Assembly: GCA_964423465.1 (NCBI GenBank)
Contig: CAYRFK010000111.1
Location: 1 to 15,884, forward strand
From: VGWF01 sp964423465
GTDB taxonomy: Bacteria; Verrucomicrobiota; Kiritimatiellia; PWTM01
Length of the DNA: 15,884 nt
Reading direction: 5' to 3'
This document shows, piece by piece, positions 1-7,739 of this stretch (within the stretch, counting starts at the first letter, position 1; each line of letters begins with the position of its first letter). The notes under the pieces were generated by a model that saw only the letters and a list, made by a program, of their open reading frames with translations, ran no database searches and was not told the origin of the DNA. Both the position numbers and the translations under genes were made by a program.

Positions 1-2070
1 TCCGCGACGCACCGGTTCGAGGTCGAGATCGTTGACCCGCCGTCGGATTTGGAGGCGGGCAACATCGCGCTGCTTCCCGACGGCGGGGCGTTGCCGAAGC
101 CCGGTCCCGACGTGACGGTCACGGACGCCGACGGCAAGGATCTCAAGTGCGGCATCGTGTGGCACAACCCGCGCGAGGGGGCTGGCATTTGCTTCGACAC
201 TCCGCTGAAGGGTAGGAATGCGTTCATCTACCTGCAGTCGACGCCGAAGGTGAAGCCTCTGGATTCGAAACTTACCGGCCTGAAGCCCGGCGTGCTGATG
301 TTCATCGAGACGGCGACGGCGCGGCCGTCGCTGTCGAAGGTCATGACGATGCCGCGGGATGTGCCCCCGGGCCGGAGTTCGCGCCTGGCGCTGGTGCCGA
401 ACATCGGCCAGATGGAGAATCGACTGGGACAGGACGACAACTACATGTCCTGGTACACGGGGTGGATCAAGATTGAGAAGCCCGGCCGGTACTTCTTCGC
501 GACGATTTCGGACGAGGGGTCCGAGTTCCGGCTCGATGGAAAACTTGTCGCGCGATGGTCCGGCCAGCACACGCGGGCAGAAGGCGCCAAGGGCCAGTTC
601 GGTGATTCGGTCGATCTTTCCAAGGGGATCTATCCGATCGAATACCTGCATTTCGAAGTCGACCGCCAGCAGGAGGCGCACCTCTGCTGGAAGGCGGCCG
701 GAACCTTGTCGGACAAGCTTCCCGTGACCGTCCCCGAGGACGCATTCCTCCACTCGGGCGTGACCCGCATCGTGAATGCGCAGATGCGGGACGGCTCGCC
801 AATCCCCGTGATGGACTGGCAGTGCGTGAAGTACGCGTGGGTGGGCGAGAAGCCGCTGAATCTCTTCCGCCTGTCCGCCGTGCCGAAAGCGCCGGCGTCG
901 AAGGATGTGCGCACGACGTGGAAGATCGACGAGACGTACGAGCTCGAGGATCGCGAGTTCGTCTGGTTCTGGGAGGACGAGGCGGAACACGCGGTCACCT
1001 TGTCCGTGGGCCGGGGTGCGACGTTGGCGTCGAGCACGCTGGCGATCCACGTTCCGGTCTATCCGCCGCGGGCATCGCTGGATGTCGCGGCCGATCGCGA
1101 TCTCGTTCGAAAGGCCTTCATCAGCCGTCTGAAGGCCGGGCCGGCGCAGCGGCGGCCGTGCTCGGACTGGTCTTCCAACCTGTGGGCGACCCTGACGGCG
1201 GTACTCGATCCCTACGAGGCGCCCGAGATTCCGCAGTTGATCGTGGAGCGTTCGCGGCAGGATCTGGCGCGCGTCTCGGCGGAATGGCGGTGGGTCATCG
1301 AGGATCTCTTCATCGAGAACCAGCGGATCAAGGATCCCGCCGGGGCATTGCCGTGGGTGCAGCGGTTTGCGACCGAGGAGATGGAGACCTCGCGCAAAGT
1401 CCACTGGCAGATGGAGCGTGCGCGGATTCTCATCAACGACCTGGGCCGTACGGACGAGGCGCGGGCGGCGCTGGGCGAGATCCAGCCGATGACGCTGACG
1501 CCTGAGGCGGCGGTGCGCGCCACCGTGCTGGCCGGCGACGTTGAACGTTTTGCCGGCAAGCGCGAGGAGGCCGCCCGTCACTACGCCGCCGCGCAGGACC
1601 GCTACCGCGCCATGCAGAAGTCCGCCGCGGCGCTCTCGGCGACGCGGCGCGAGTCTGCCGACGACATGAGCGCGATGGCGCGGCTGGCGGGCGACTGGCG
1701 CATTGCGGCGGTGCGGGAGGGCGCGAATCATGCGACCGTTCAGAGCCTCGTCGACCAGTCGGCGTGGGGCGATGCGCGGCGGGCGCTGGACCAGTGGGAG
1801 ATCGAGTTTCCGCTGAGCAAACTGGAGGGCGACTTCCCGCTCGCCGAGGCCGGGTTCTACATGGGCATCAAGGATCATCGCCGCGCGCAGCGGATCCTTG
1901 CCGCCTACCGGACCATGGTGGAGATGAACAGCTATCTTGCCCGTGCGATCTCGATGGAGATGCGGTGCCTGGAGGCCCTGGGGCTCAAGGCCGAGATGGA
2001 GGCCCTCACGAAGGAGGCGGCGAAACGGATTCCCACGGGAACCGCGGTGGTGCCGGCACGAAAACGATGA
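1..2070 (+). CDS. PA14-domain protein with PKD/Ig-like and helical-repeat regions, 5' end missing
   Basis: The reading frame is open from the first base, so the true start and any signal peptide lie outside the window; 689 residues are visible. Roughly codons 1-110 look like beta-rich sequence. Codons 130-240 resemble a PA14 domain: a WYTGWIKI segment is followed by GRYFFATISDEGSEFRLDG, the usual 'shaped by gravity of sugar ligand' beta-barrel pattern. Codons about 280-355 resemble a PKD/Ig-like sandwich (EFVWFWEDEAEHAVTLSV). From about codon 400 to the end the sequence is helical and Ala/Glu/Arg-rich with TPR-like spacing. PA14 domains are known to bind carbohydrate or act as adhesive modules in secreted proteins, so a cell-envelope or extracellular role is inferred. 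Its stop overlaps the start of the next gene, which points to translational coupling. I do not recognise a specific named family for the whole protein. Confidence 0.85.
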   Translation, partial: SATHRFEVEIVDPPSDLEAGNIALLPDGGALPKPGPDVTVTDADGKDLKCGIVWHNPREGAGICFDTPLKGRNAFIYLQSTPKVKPLDSKLTGLKPGVLMFIETATARPSLSKVMTMPRDVPPGRSSRLALVPNIGQMENRLGQDDNYMSWYTGWIKIEKPGRYFFATISDEGSEFRLDGKLVARWSGQHTRAEGAKGQFGDSVDLSKGIYPIEYLHFEVDRQQEAHLCWKAAGTLSDKLPVTVPEDAFLHSGVTRIVNAQMRDGSPIPVMDWQCVKYAWVGEKPLNLFRLSAVPKAPASKDVRTTWKIDETYELEDREFVWFWEDEAEHAVTLSVGRGATLASSTLAIHVPVYPPRASLDVAADRDLVRKAFISRLKAGPAQRRPCSDWSSNLWATLTAVLDPYEAPEIPQLIVERSRQDLARVSAEWRWVIEDLFIENQRIKDPAGALPWVQRFATEEMETSRKVHWQMERARILINDLGRTDEARAALGEIQPMTLTPEAAVRATVLAGDVERFAGKREEAARHYAAAQDRYRAMQKSAAALSATRRESADDMSAMARLAGDWRIAAVREGANHATVQSLVDQSAWGDARRALDQWEIEFPLSKLEGDFPLAEAGFYMGIKDHRRAQRILAAYRTMVEMNSYLARAISMEMRCLEALGLKAEMEALTKEAAKRIPTGTAVVPARKR

Positions 2071-2801
2071 AGACGAAACTCGCTTGCTTCGGATGCTTCG
2101 TGCTCGTCGCGATTGCGGCATGCTCCGGCCATGCCGGGGAGACCACCGGCACGAAGCAGTCCTCGCGCCTCTACACGGCGACGGACCCGGCGTCGAGCGG
2201 CGGCATTGCGTTCGGCCTTCCCGCCGCGTCGGATCCCCTTGAGGCCGCCATCGCGGTGCCGGTGATGTCGCGCGAGCTTGCGTATCTTGGCGAGGTCGCG
2301 CCGGGAGGCCGCGCCGTGAAGTTCACGGGGCTTCCGGTGAGCCGATACGATCTCGTGCTCGTCTTCGACGGCCGGTTCGTCGAGGGGGTGCTTCTCCACC
2401 GCGATGCGAGCACGCTGACCGACGCCGACCGGCAGCAGATCAAGGCCACGTTTGACCGGTCCGTGCAGTATTTCGACACGAAGGTCATCCACCGCTGCGA
2501 GGGCGTGGCCGGCGCCGAGGGGCGCGCCTCCGCCGTCACGCAGGAAGTGCGCACGCGGCCCATCACGCTCCAGGATGCGAGCGTGCGCACCGACATCCAG
2601 ACCCGGAGCCTCAAGCTGGCGTTCTTCGAGAATGTCGGTCCCGGGTGGCATATGATCCGGACGCGGGAGATGTTGCGGCAGGAGGTCGGTCCCGGCGACA
2701 CGAAGGGCGTGCTGCGGCACGCGCACGACCCGCAGTTGCAGGGCATCCGTGTCACGGACGAAGTTCGCGATCTGGGCACGCTCGAATTGAAGGCAAAGTA
2801 G
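2067..2801 (+). CDS. Predicted lipoprotein of unknown function
   Basis: This 244-residue protein starts at an ATG that overlaps the preceding stop (ATGA), with no clear Shine-Dalgarno of its own, so translation is probably coupled to the PA14 gene. The N-terminus has Lys2 and Lys4, a hydrophobic core and an I-A-A-C lipobox with Cys19, matching type II signal peptides; the mature protein would be membrane-anchored outside the cytoplasm. Residues about 45-110 contain a short beta pattern (VKFTGLPVSRYDLVLVFDGRF) reminiscent of carboxypeptidase-regulatory-like folds, followed by a mixed region with no recognisable catalytic motif. I do not recognise the family. The tight packing with the PA14 protein and the FHA-MoxR ATPase suggests these three act together, but no specific function can be assigned. 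Confidence 0.8.
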   Translation: MKTKLACFGCFVLVAIAACSGHAGETTGTKQSSRLYTATDPASSGGIAFGLPAASDPLEAAIAVPVMSRELAYLGEVAPGGRAVKFTGLPVSRYDLVLVFDGRFVEGVLLHRDASTLTDADRQQIKATFDRSVQYFDTKVIHRCEGVAGAEGRASAVTQEVRTRPITLQDASVRTDIQTRSLKLAFFENVGPGWHMIRTREMLRQEVGPGDTKGVLRHAHDPQLQGIRVTDEVRDLGTLELKAK

Positions 2802-2817
2802 AAGGATGGGGGACGAC

Positions 2818-4215
<1,398 letters not shown>

Positions 4216-4246
4216 ACTTCGGATCGCCCGGTCGGACCGCGCCGGA

Positions 4247-4274
4247 TTGCGTCCGCGAGGGTGGGGCGTATACT
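4247..4274 (+). promoter_or_regulatory. Candidate sigma70-type promoter for the outer-membrane protein gene
   Basis: TATACT at 4269-4274 matches five of six bases of the -10 consensus. A weak -35 (TTGCGT, 4247-4252) lies 16 nt upstream. Transcription would start near 4281, giving a leader of about 27 nt before the ATG at 4308. It lies in the 92-bp gap after the MoxR gene and suggests that the barrel gene is a separate transcription unit. The -35 is poor, so this rests mainly on the -10 and position. Confidence 0.5.
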
Positions 4275-4296
4275 CCCGTCAGATGGATGAAGCATC

Positions 4297-4301
4297 GGAG
4301 G
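4297..4301 (+). promoter_or_regulatory. Ribosome binding site deciding the start at 4308
   Basis: GGAGG lies six nucleotides before the ATG at 4308. It overlaps the codons that an upstream in-frame ATG at 4287 would use, so it selects 4308, which begins a canonical MKK signal peptide. Confidence 0.75.
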
Positions 4302-4307
4302 ATGATT

Positions 4308-4958
4308 ATGAAAAAGGCTCTGGTTGTGCTGGCTCTGGCGACGCTCGCAGGTGCGGCTTCGGCGCAGTCGGTGGGGGCTCCGCGATCGGTCCGGCTGCCC
4401 TCGCATGACGCGTGGATGAAGGAGATGGAGGTCGGCGGCACGGCGGTGGTGCATGCGCCCGGCCTGGGGGATTTCGACGTATTCGACACTGCGTTCGGGG
4501 TCGAATTCGACTACCGCTACTGGTTTTCCGACGTTCTCGGTGTCGGGGTGGGGCTGGGCGTGGAGAACTGGACGGTCCAGGAAGACAGCCGGAACTGGGT
4601 GGGCACTCTCGATGGCGACATGATGGTCATCCCGCTGTGCCTCACCGGCTATCTCCGGGTGGCCGACTTCGGGTGGGGCCTGCTGACGGGATTTGTCGGC
4701 TTCGAGTACGCGGTGACGGACTCCGACGTCACCATGTCGCGCGACGGTGCGACGGAGACCGTCGAGATGGATGATTCGATCAACGGGCGCATCGGCGCAG
4801 AACTTACGATGCCGCTCAACGATGTGCTCTCGTTCGGGGTTTCCGCGGGGTACCAGACCGCGTTGATGATGGGCGGCGCGGAGGCGTTTGGCGACGGCAA
4901 CATGGAGGTCGACATGCAGTCGCTGTTCATCGGCATCGGGGCCTCCATCGCATTTTGA
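4308..4958 (+). CDS. Predicted outer-membrane beta-barrel protein (OmpA/Opa-like size)
   Basis: The 216-residue product starts with a classic Sec signal peptide: MKK, a hydrophobic stretch, then ASA-Q with predicted cleavage after residue 19. The mature 197 residues alternate hydrophobic and polar residues in strands separated by acidic loops, for example YRYWFSDVLGVGVGLGVENW and LSFGVSAGYQTALMM. The chain ends in a terminal Phe216, the usual C-terminal signature recognised by the BAM assembly machinery. The length suits an eight-stranded barrel. It therefore implies a Gram-negative envelope. It has its own candidate promoter and Shine-Dalgarno and is followed by a strong hairpin, so it is probably monocistronic. 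The family is called from overall pattern only; ligand or function is unknown. Confidence 0.8.
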   Translation: MKKALVVLALATLAGAASAQSVGAPRSVRLPSHDAWMKEMEVGGTAVVHAPGLGDFDVFDTAFGVEFDYRYWFSDVLGVGVGLGVENWTVQEDSRNWVGTLDGDMMVIPLCLTGYLRVADFGWGLLTGFVGFEYAVTDSDVTMSRDGATETVEMDDSINGRIGAELTMPLNDVLSFGVSAGYQTALMMGGAEAFGDGNMEVDMQSLFIGIGASIAF

Positions 4959-4980
4959 CCACGGGTCCGCGTGTGACGCA

Positions 4981-5015
4981 GACACCCGCGGCCGGGCCAT
5001 CCGGTCGCGGGCGTC
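4981..5015 (+). terminator. Strong hairpin, terminator or attenuator
   Basis: Arms 4981-4995 and 5001-5015 form a 15-position stem with one A-C mismatch and one G-U pair around a 5-nt loop (GCCAT). It starts 22 nt after the barrel gene stop. Only a short TTT follows (5019-5021), so it is an imperfect intrinsic terminator. It lies just 25 nt before the symporter start, so it may instead limit read-through into that gene. Confidence 0.6.
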
Positions 5016-5040
5016 CCGTTTCGGGGGAGAACGCAACCGG

Positions 5041-6504
5041 ATGAGCGGCGGTTTCAGCTGGATTCACGGCCTCGTCATTGCGGTGTACTGCGCCGCCATG
5101 GTGGCGATGGGCCTTCGCCTTGCAGGCCGCCAGAAGACGTCCGCGGACTTCTTTCTCGCCGGGCGCAACCTCCCGTGGCTTGCGGTTGCGATGAGCATGT
5201 ATGCCTCTGTCACGAGCGCCGTGACCTTCATGGGGGTTCCTGGCGTTGCGTCGTCGGGCAATGTGTCACTGCTGGTGGTCGGTGCCATGAGCCTGGTCGT
5301 GGCGCCGGTTCTTGCGCGGGTCTTCCTGCCGATGTACCGGCGGATGGGCGTGACGACATCCTACGAGTACGCCGAGATGCGGTTTGGACGGTCCGCGCGC
5401 CTCTGCGCAGGGGGGCTCTTTCTGCTGTCGCGGATGGCTTGGCTGGGGCTCGTGATCTATGCGCCGTCGCTTGCCCTGACGGCGGCGTCGGGGCTGCCGC
5501 TGTGGATCTCGATCGTCTCGATCGGGATCTTCGCCACGGTCTACACCGCGGCCGGCGGGCTGGCGGCGGTTGTCTGGACGGATGTCGCGCAGTTCGTCCT
5601 GATGGTTGGCGGCGCGGTCTGGATCTGCGTGGTTCTTGCGATGCGCGTAGACGGCGGGGTTCCCGCGATTCTGGCGATGGCTTCGGGCGACGGTGTACTG
5701 GCAGCGTCCAACTGGACGTTCGATCCGATGCGGATGAACGGGCTCGCGGTGGTGATCGCCTACGTGTTTATCCTGATGCACGACTATGGTGTCGACCAGG
5801 TCACGGTCCAACGGCTGCTGGCCATCCGGACCTCGCGCGGCGTGACGCGGGCGATCGTGTTCAATGCGCTGACGGACGTCGTCATGGTCGCGCTCCTGCT
5901 GTTTGCCGGCCTGGGGCTTGCGGCCTTTCATGCCGCGGGCACGGGCGTTCCGCTGCCGCCGGGACTGTCTCCGGACGCCCTCCTGCCGCACTTTGCGATC
6001 CACGAGATGCCGCCGGTCGTCGGAGGCCTGATCGTATCCGCGGTGTTCGCCGCGGCGATGTCGAGCCTGGATTCCGGCATCAATTCGATCGCGACGGTCA
6101 TCGTATCGGACTTCGCCCGTCCGGTGCGCGGCCCGGCCTGGCCCGATGCCGAGGCGCTCCGGATGGCCAGAATTCTTACGGTGGTACTCGGCGTGGCCGC
6201 GACCGGTGCCGCATTCTTCGTGACGCGGATCGGCGGGATGGTGAAGGCGTTCTTCGCCTTCACGGGCTTCTTCAGCGCGCCGGTCCTGGCCCTGTTCGTA
6301 CTGGGTATGGTGACGCGGCGCGGCAGCTTCGCGGGGTGGCTGCCTGCCGCGACGATCGCCATCGGTCTCACGATCGGCATGCAGCGAGCGGAACTCTGCC
6401 ACGAGATCTACCTGTTCCCCCTGGGCTTCCTCGTGACGTTCGGGTTGGGGGCGTTGTTGAGTTATGCGGTGCCGCATGCCGGTGCGAAGGGGGACGCTGC
6501 ATGA
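5041..6504 (+). CDS. Sodium:solute symporter (SSS/SSF family)
   Basis: The 487-residue protein has the length and helix pattern of the SSS family, which couples inward sodium flow to uptake of sugars, amino acids, vitamins or sialic acids (LeuT-type fold). Recognisable elements are the N-terminal ADFFLAGRNLPW and AVAMSMYASVTSAVTFMG (residues 35-64), the YTAAGGLAAVVWTDVAQ segment (168-184), DYGVDQVTVQR (248-258), and AAMSSLDSGINS (338-349) with the paired serines 341-342 expected at the Na2 sodium site. I chose the ATG at 5041 because GGGGGAGA lies about 10 nt upstream; earlier in-frame starts would overlap the barrel gene and the hairpin. No convincing promoter fits in the short gap, so a promoter may lie inside the upstream gene. 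The substrate cannot be read from sequence. Confidence 0.92.
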   Translation: MSGGFSWIHGLVIAVYCAAMVAMGLRLAGRQKTSADFFLAGRNLPWLAVAMSMYASVTSAVTFMGVPGVASSGNVSLLVVGAMSLVVAPVLARVFLPMYRRMGVTTSYEYAEMRFGRSARLCAGGLFLLSRMAWLGLVIYAPSLALTAASGLPLWISIVSIGIFATVYTAAGGLAAVVWTDVAQFVLMVGGAVWICVVLAMRVDGGVPAILAMASGDGVLAASNWTFDPMRMNGLAVVIAYVFILMHDYGVDQVTVQRLLAIRTSRGVTRAIVFNALTDVVMVALLLFAGLGLAAFHAAGTGVPLPPGLSPDALLPHFAIHEMPPVVGGLIVSAVFAAAMSSLDSGINSIATVIVSDFARPVRGPAWPDAEALRMARILTVVLGVAATGAAFFVTRIGGMVKAFFAFTGFFSAPVLALFVLGMVTRRGSFAGWLPAATIAIGLTIGMQRAELCHEIYLFPLGFLVTFGLGALLSYAVPHAGAKGDAA

Positions 6505-6899
6505 TGCCGCCGATCGAACCCGGTCAACCCGCCGCGCCCGCGGGGCCGTCGAAAACGACGCGCGCATGGGTGCGGTTTCTGGCGGGCTGCAACGTGGCGG
6601 GTTTCGTCGTTCTCTTCGGCTTCATCGGGGCCGGCAACCTCTACTTCCGGTGGCTGGTGGACGCCATCGACGCGCCGGTTCCGGGCTTCCTGGCGGCGCT
6701 ACTCGGCGTGCCATCCTGGTTCTGGATCCTGGCTTTTCTTGCCGGGTCCGGTGTGGTCGCCTTGGTGGACCGGGTGGTTCGCACGCCGGCGATTTCGGTG
6801 CTGGCCCAGACCGGAATCGGAATCATCCAGATCGCCGCCGTGGCCGCCTACGGCCTCGCCTGGATCGCCTACCTGCTGCCGCTCATGTTCGGTCGGTAG
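6501..6899 (+). CDS. Small three-helix membrane protein coupled to the symporter
   Basis: The 132-residue protein begins at an ATG overlapping the symporter stop (ATGA), with AAGGGGGA 6 nt upstream at 6487-6494. A second in-frame ATG at 6504 is also possible. After a Pro/Ala-rich cytoplasmic-type N-terminus (1-20) there are three hydrophobic segments at about 25-46, 71-93 and 104-128, with the positive cluster DRVVR between the second and third. No family is recognised. The known small SSF partner DUF4212 is shorter, has two helices and is usually encoded upstream, so this is not an obvious match. The coupling suggests a stoichiometric partner, chaperone or regulator of the symporter, but that is inference. 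Confidence 0.75.
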   Translation: MMPPIEPGQPAAPAGPSKTTRAWVRFLAGCNVAGFVVLFGFIGAGNLYFRWLVDAIDAPVPGFLAALLGVPSWFWILAFLAGSGVVALVDRVVRTPAISVLAQTGIGIIQIAAVAAYGLAWIAYLLPLMFGR

Positions 6900-6912
6900 G
6901 GGGAAGAACCGA

Positions 6913-6988
6913 GTGATGAACGATACGTGATGAGTGATGAGTTGAAGAGGGTTGTCCCGCTCATCACTCATCACTCATCATTCATCGC
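6913..6988. repeat. Palindromic GTGATGA heptamer array between convergent genes
   Basis: Two 29-nt arms (6913-6941 and 6960-6988) are reverse complements at 25 of 29 positions, with an 18-nt spacer (6942-6959) that can add a GGG/CCC pairing. Each arm is itself four imperfect heptamers: GTGATGA, ACGATAC, GTGATGA, GTGATGA on the left, and TCATCAC, TCATCAC, TCATCAT, TCATCGC on the right. It fills nearly the whole 95-bp gap between two convergent stops. It could act as a bidirectional transcription terminator, or be a dispersed genomic repeat. It has no T-tract on either strand. Confidence 0.85.
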
Positions 6989-6994
6989 TATCTT

Positions 6995-7666
6995 CTAGTT
7001 GCTCCGGCGTCCGCCCAGCGTGATGTAGTAGAGCAGGGTGAGGACCGAGGAAACCGCCGACGCAACGTAGGTGAGGAACGCGGCATTCAGCACGGAGGCC
7101 GCATGGGGCTGCTCCTGCGGCGTGACGATGCCCGACGAAACCATCAGCCGCTTCGCCCGCGCCGTGGCGTTCCATTCCACGGGGAGCGTGATCAGCGTGA
7201 AGGCCACGACCAGAGCGAACAGCAGGATGCCGAGTTGGAAGAGTCCGGGCCGCGCCAGGGCCATGCCGGCGATGATCACGGGGAAGGCAAGATGGCTGCC
7301 CAACTGCGTCACCGGAACCAGGGCGCTGCGCAGGCCAAGAGGACCGTAGTGCGTGGCCTTCTGCAGCGCATGTCCGGCTTCGTGGCAGGCGACGCCTATG
7401 GCCGACAGGGAGGGCGAGTCATGCACCGACGGCGAAAGGCGGAGTGTATTCGACGTCGGGTCGAAGTGGTCGCTCAGAAACCCGTGGCCCCGTTCGATCT
7501 GAACGTTGGTGATTCCCTGCGACCTGAGCATCTGGTCGGCCGCCTCCGCTCCGGTAAGGCCGCTCATCGCGCGGACCCGCGAGTAGCGCCGGAACGTGGA
7601 CTTGGTCAGCAGGCTGGCCAGAACCGCCAGCAGCAGCCCGGGAATTGCAAATATCCAATAACTCAT
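6995..7666 (-). CDS. Membrane zinc metallopeptidase, YugP/Zn_peptidase_2 family
   Basis: The 223-residue protein has an N-terminal membrane helix (2-20), a cytoplasmic-type region containing HGFLSDHFDP and LRLSPSVHDSPSLSAIGVACHEAGHALQ, and further hydrophobic helices near 127-160 and 195-217. HEAGH at 95-99 is the zinc-binding HExxH motif, and LPVEWNATARA (161-171) carries the glutamate expected as third ligand in this family. The family is widely conserved, is a predicted integral-membrane protease, and its physiological substrate is poorly defined. The start is supported by AAGGA about 8 nt upstream (minus strand). It lies 73 nt downstream of the glycoside hydrolase gene on the same strand and may be co-transcribed, although a small hairpin sits between them. 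Confidence 0.9.
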   Translation of the reverse strand: MSYWIFAIPGLLLAVLASLLTKSTFRRYSRVRAMSGLTGAEAADQMLRSQGITNVQIERGHGFLSDHFDPTSNTLRLSPSVHDSPSLSAIGVACHEAGHALQKATHYGPLGLRSALVPVTQLGSHLAFPVIIAGMALARPGLFQLGILLFALVVAFTLITLPVEWNATARAKRLMVSSGIVTPQEQPHAASVLNAAFLTYVASAVSSVLTLLYYITLGGRRSN

Positions 7667-7688
7667 TGCTTTCGTCCTTCAAGCTGTG

Positions 7689-7708
7689 GGCCGCGATCCA
7701 CCGCGGCC
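7689..7708 (-). terminator. Short GC-rich hairpin between two minus-strand genes
   Basis: GGCCGCG (7689-7695) pairs perfectly with CGCGGCC (7702-7708) around a 6-nt loop. It lies in the 73-nt gap after the glycoside hydrolase gene and before the peptidase gene. No T-tract follows on the minus strand, so it may be only a weak or partial terminator, or a chance GC-rich inverted repeat. Confidence 0.3.
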
Positions 7709-7739
7709 ATGCACTTGGACACTGTACCCGCCCCCACGT

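Noticed and set aside
4888..5040. Upstream start for the symporter
   Set aside because: It would overlap the barrel gene and the hairpin and add a Cys/Arg-rich stretch foreign to SSS proteins.
5175..6500. Extended + strand frame leading into the small membrane protein
   Set aside because: The part before 6501 is an Arg/Gly/Asp-rich shadow of the symporter gene; the real protein begins at the ATG overlapping the symporter stop.
6913..6988. CRISPR-like array
   Set aside because: The repeat unit is 7 nt with no unique spacers and no cas genes; it is a tandem and palindromic heptamer repeat.
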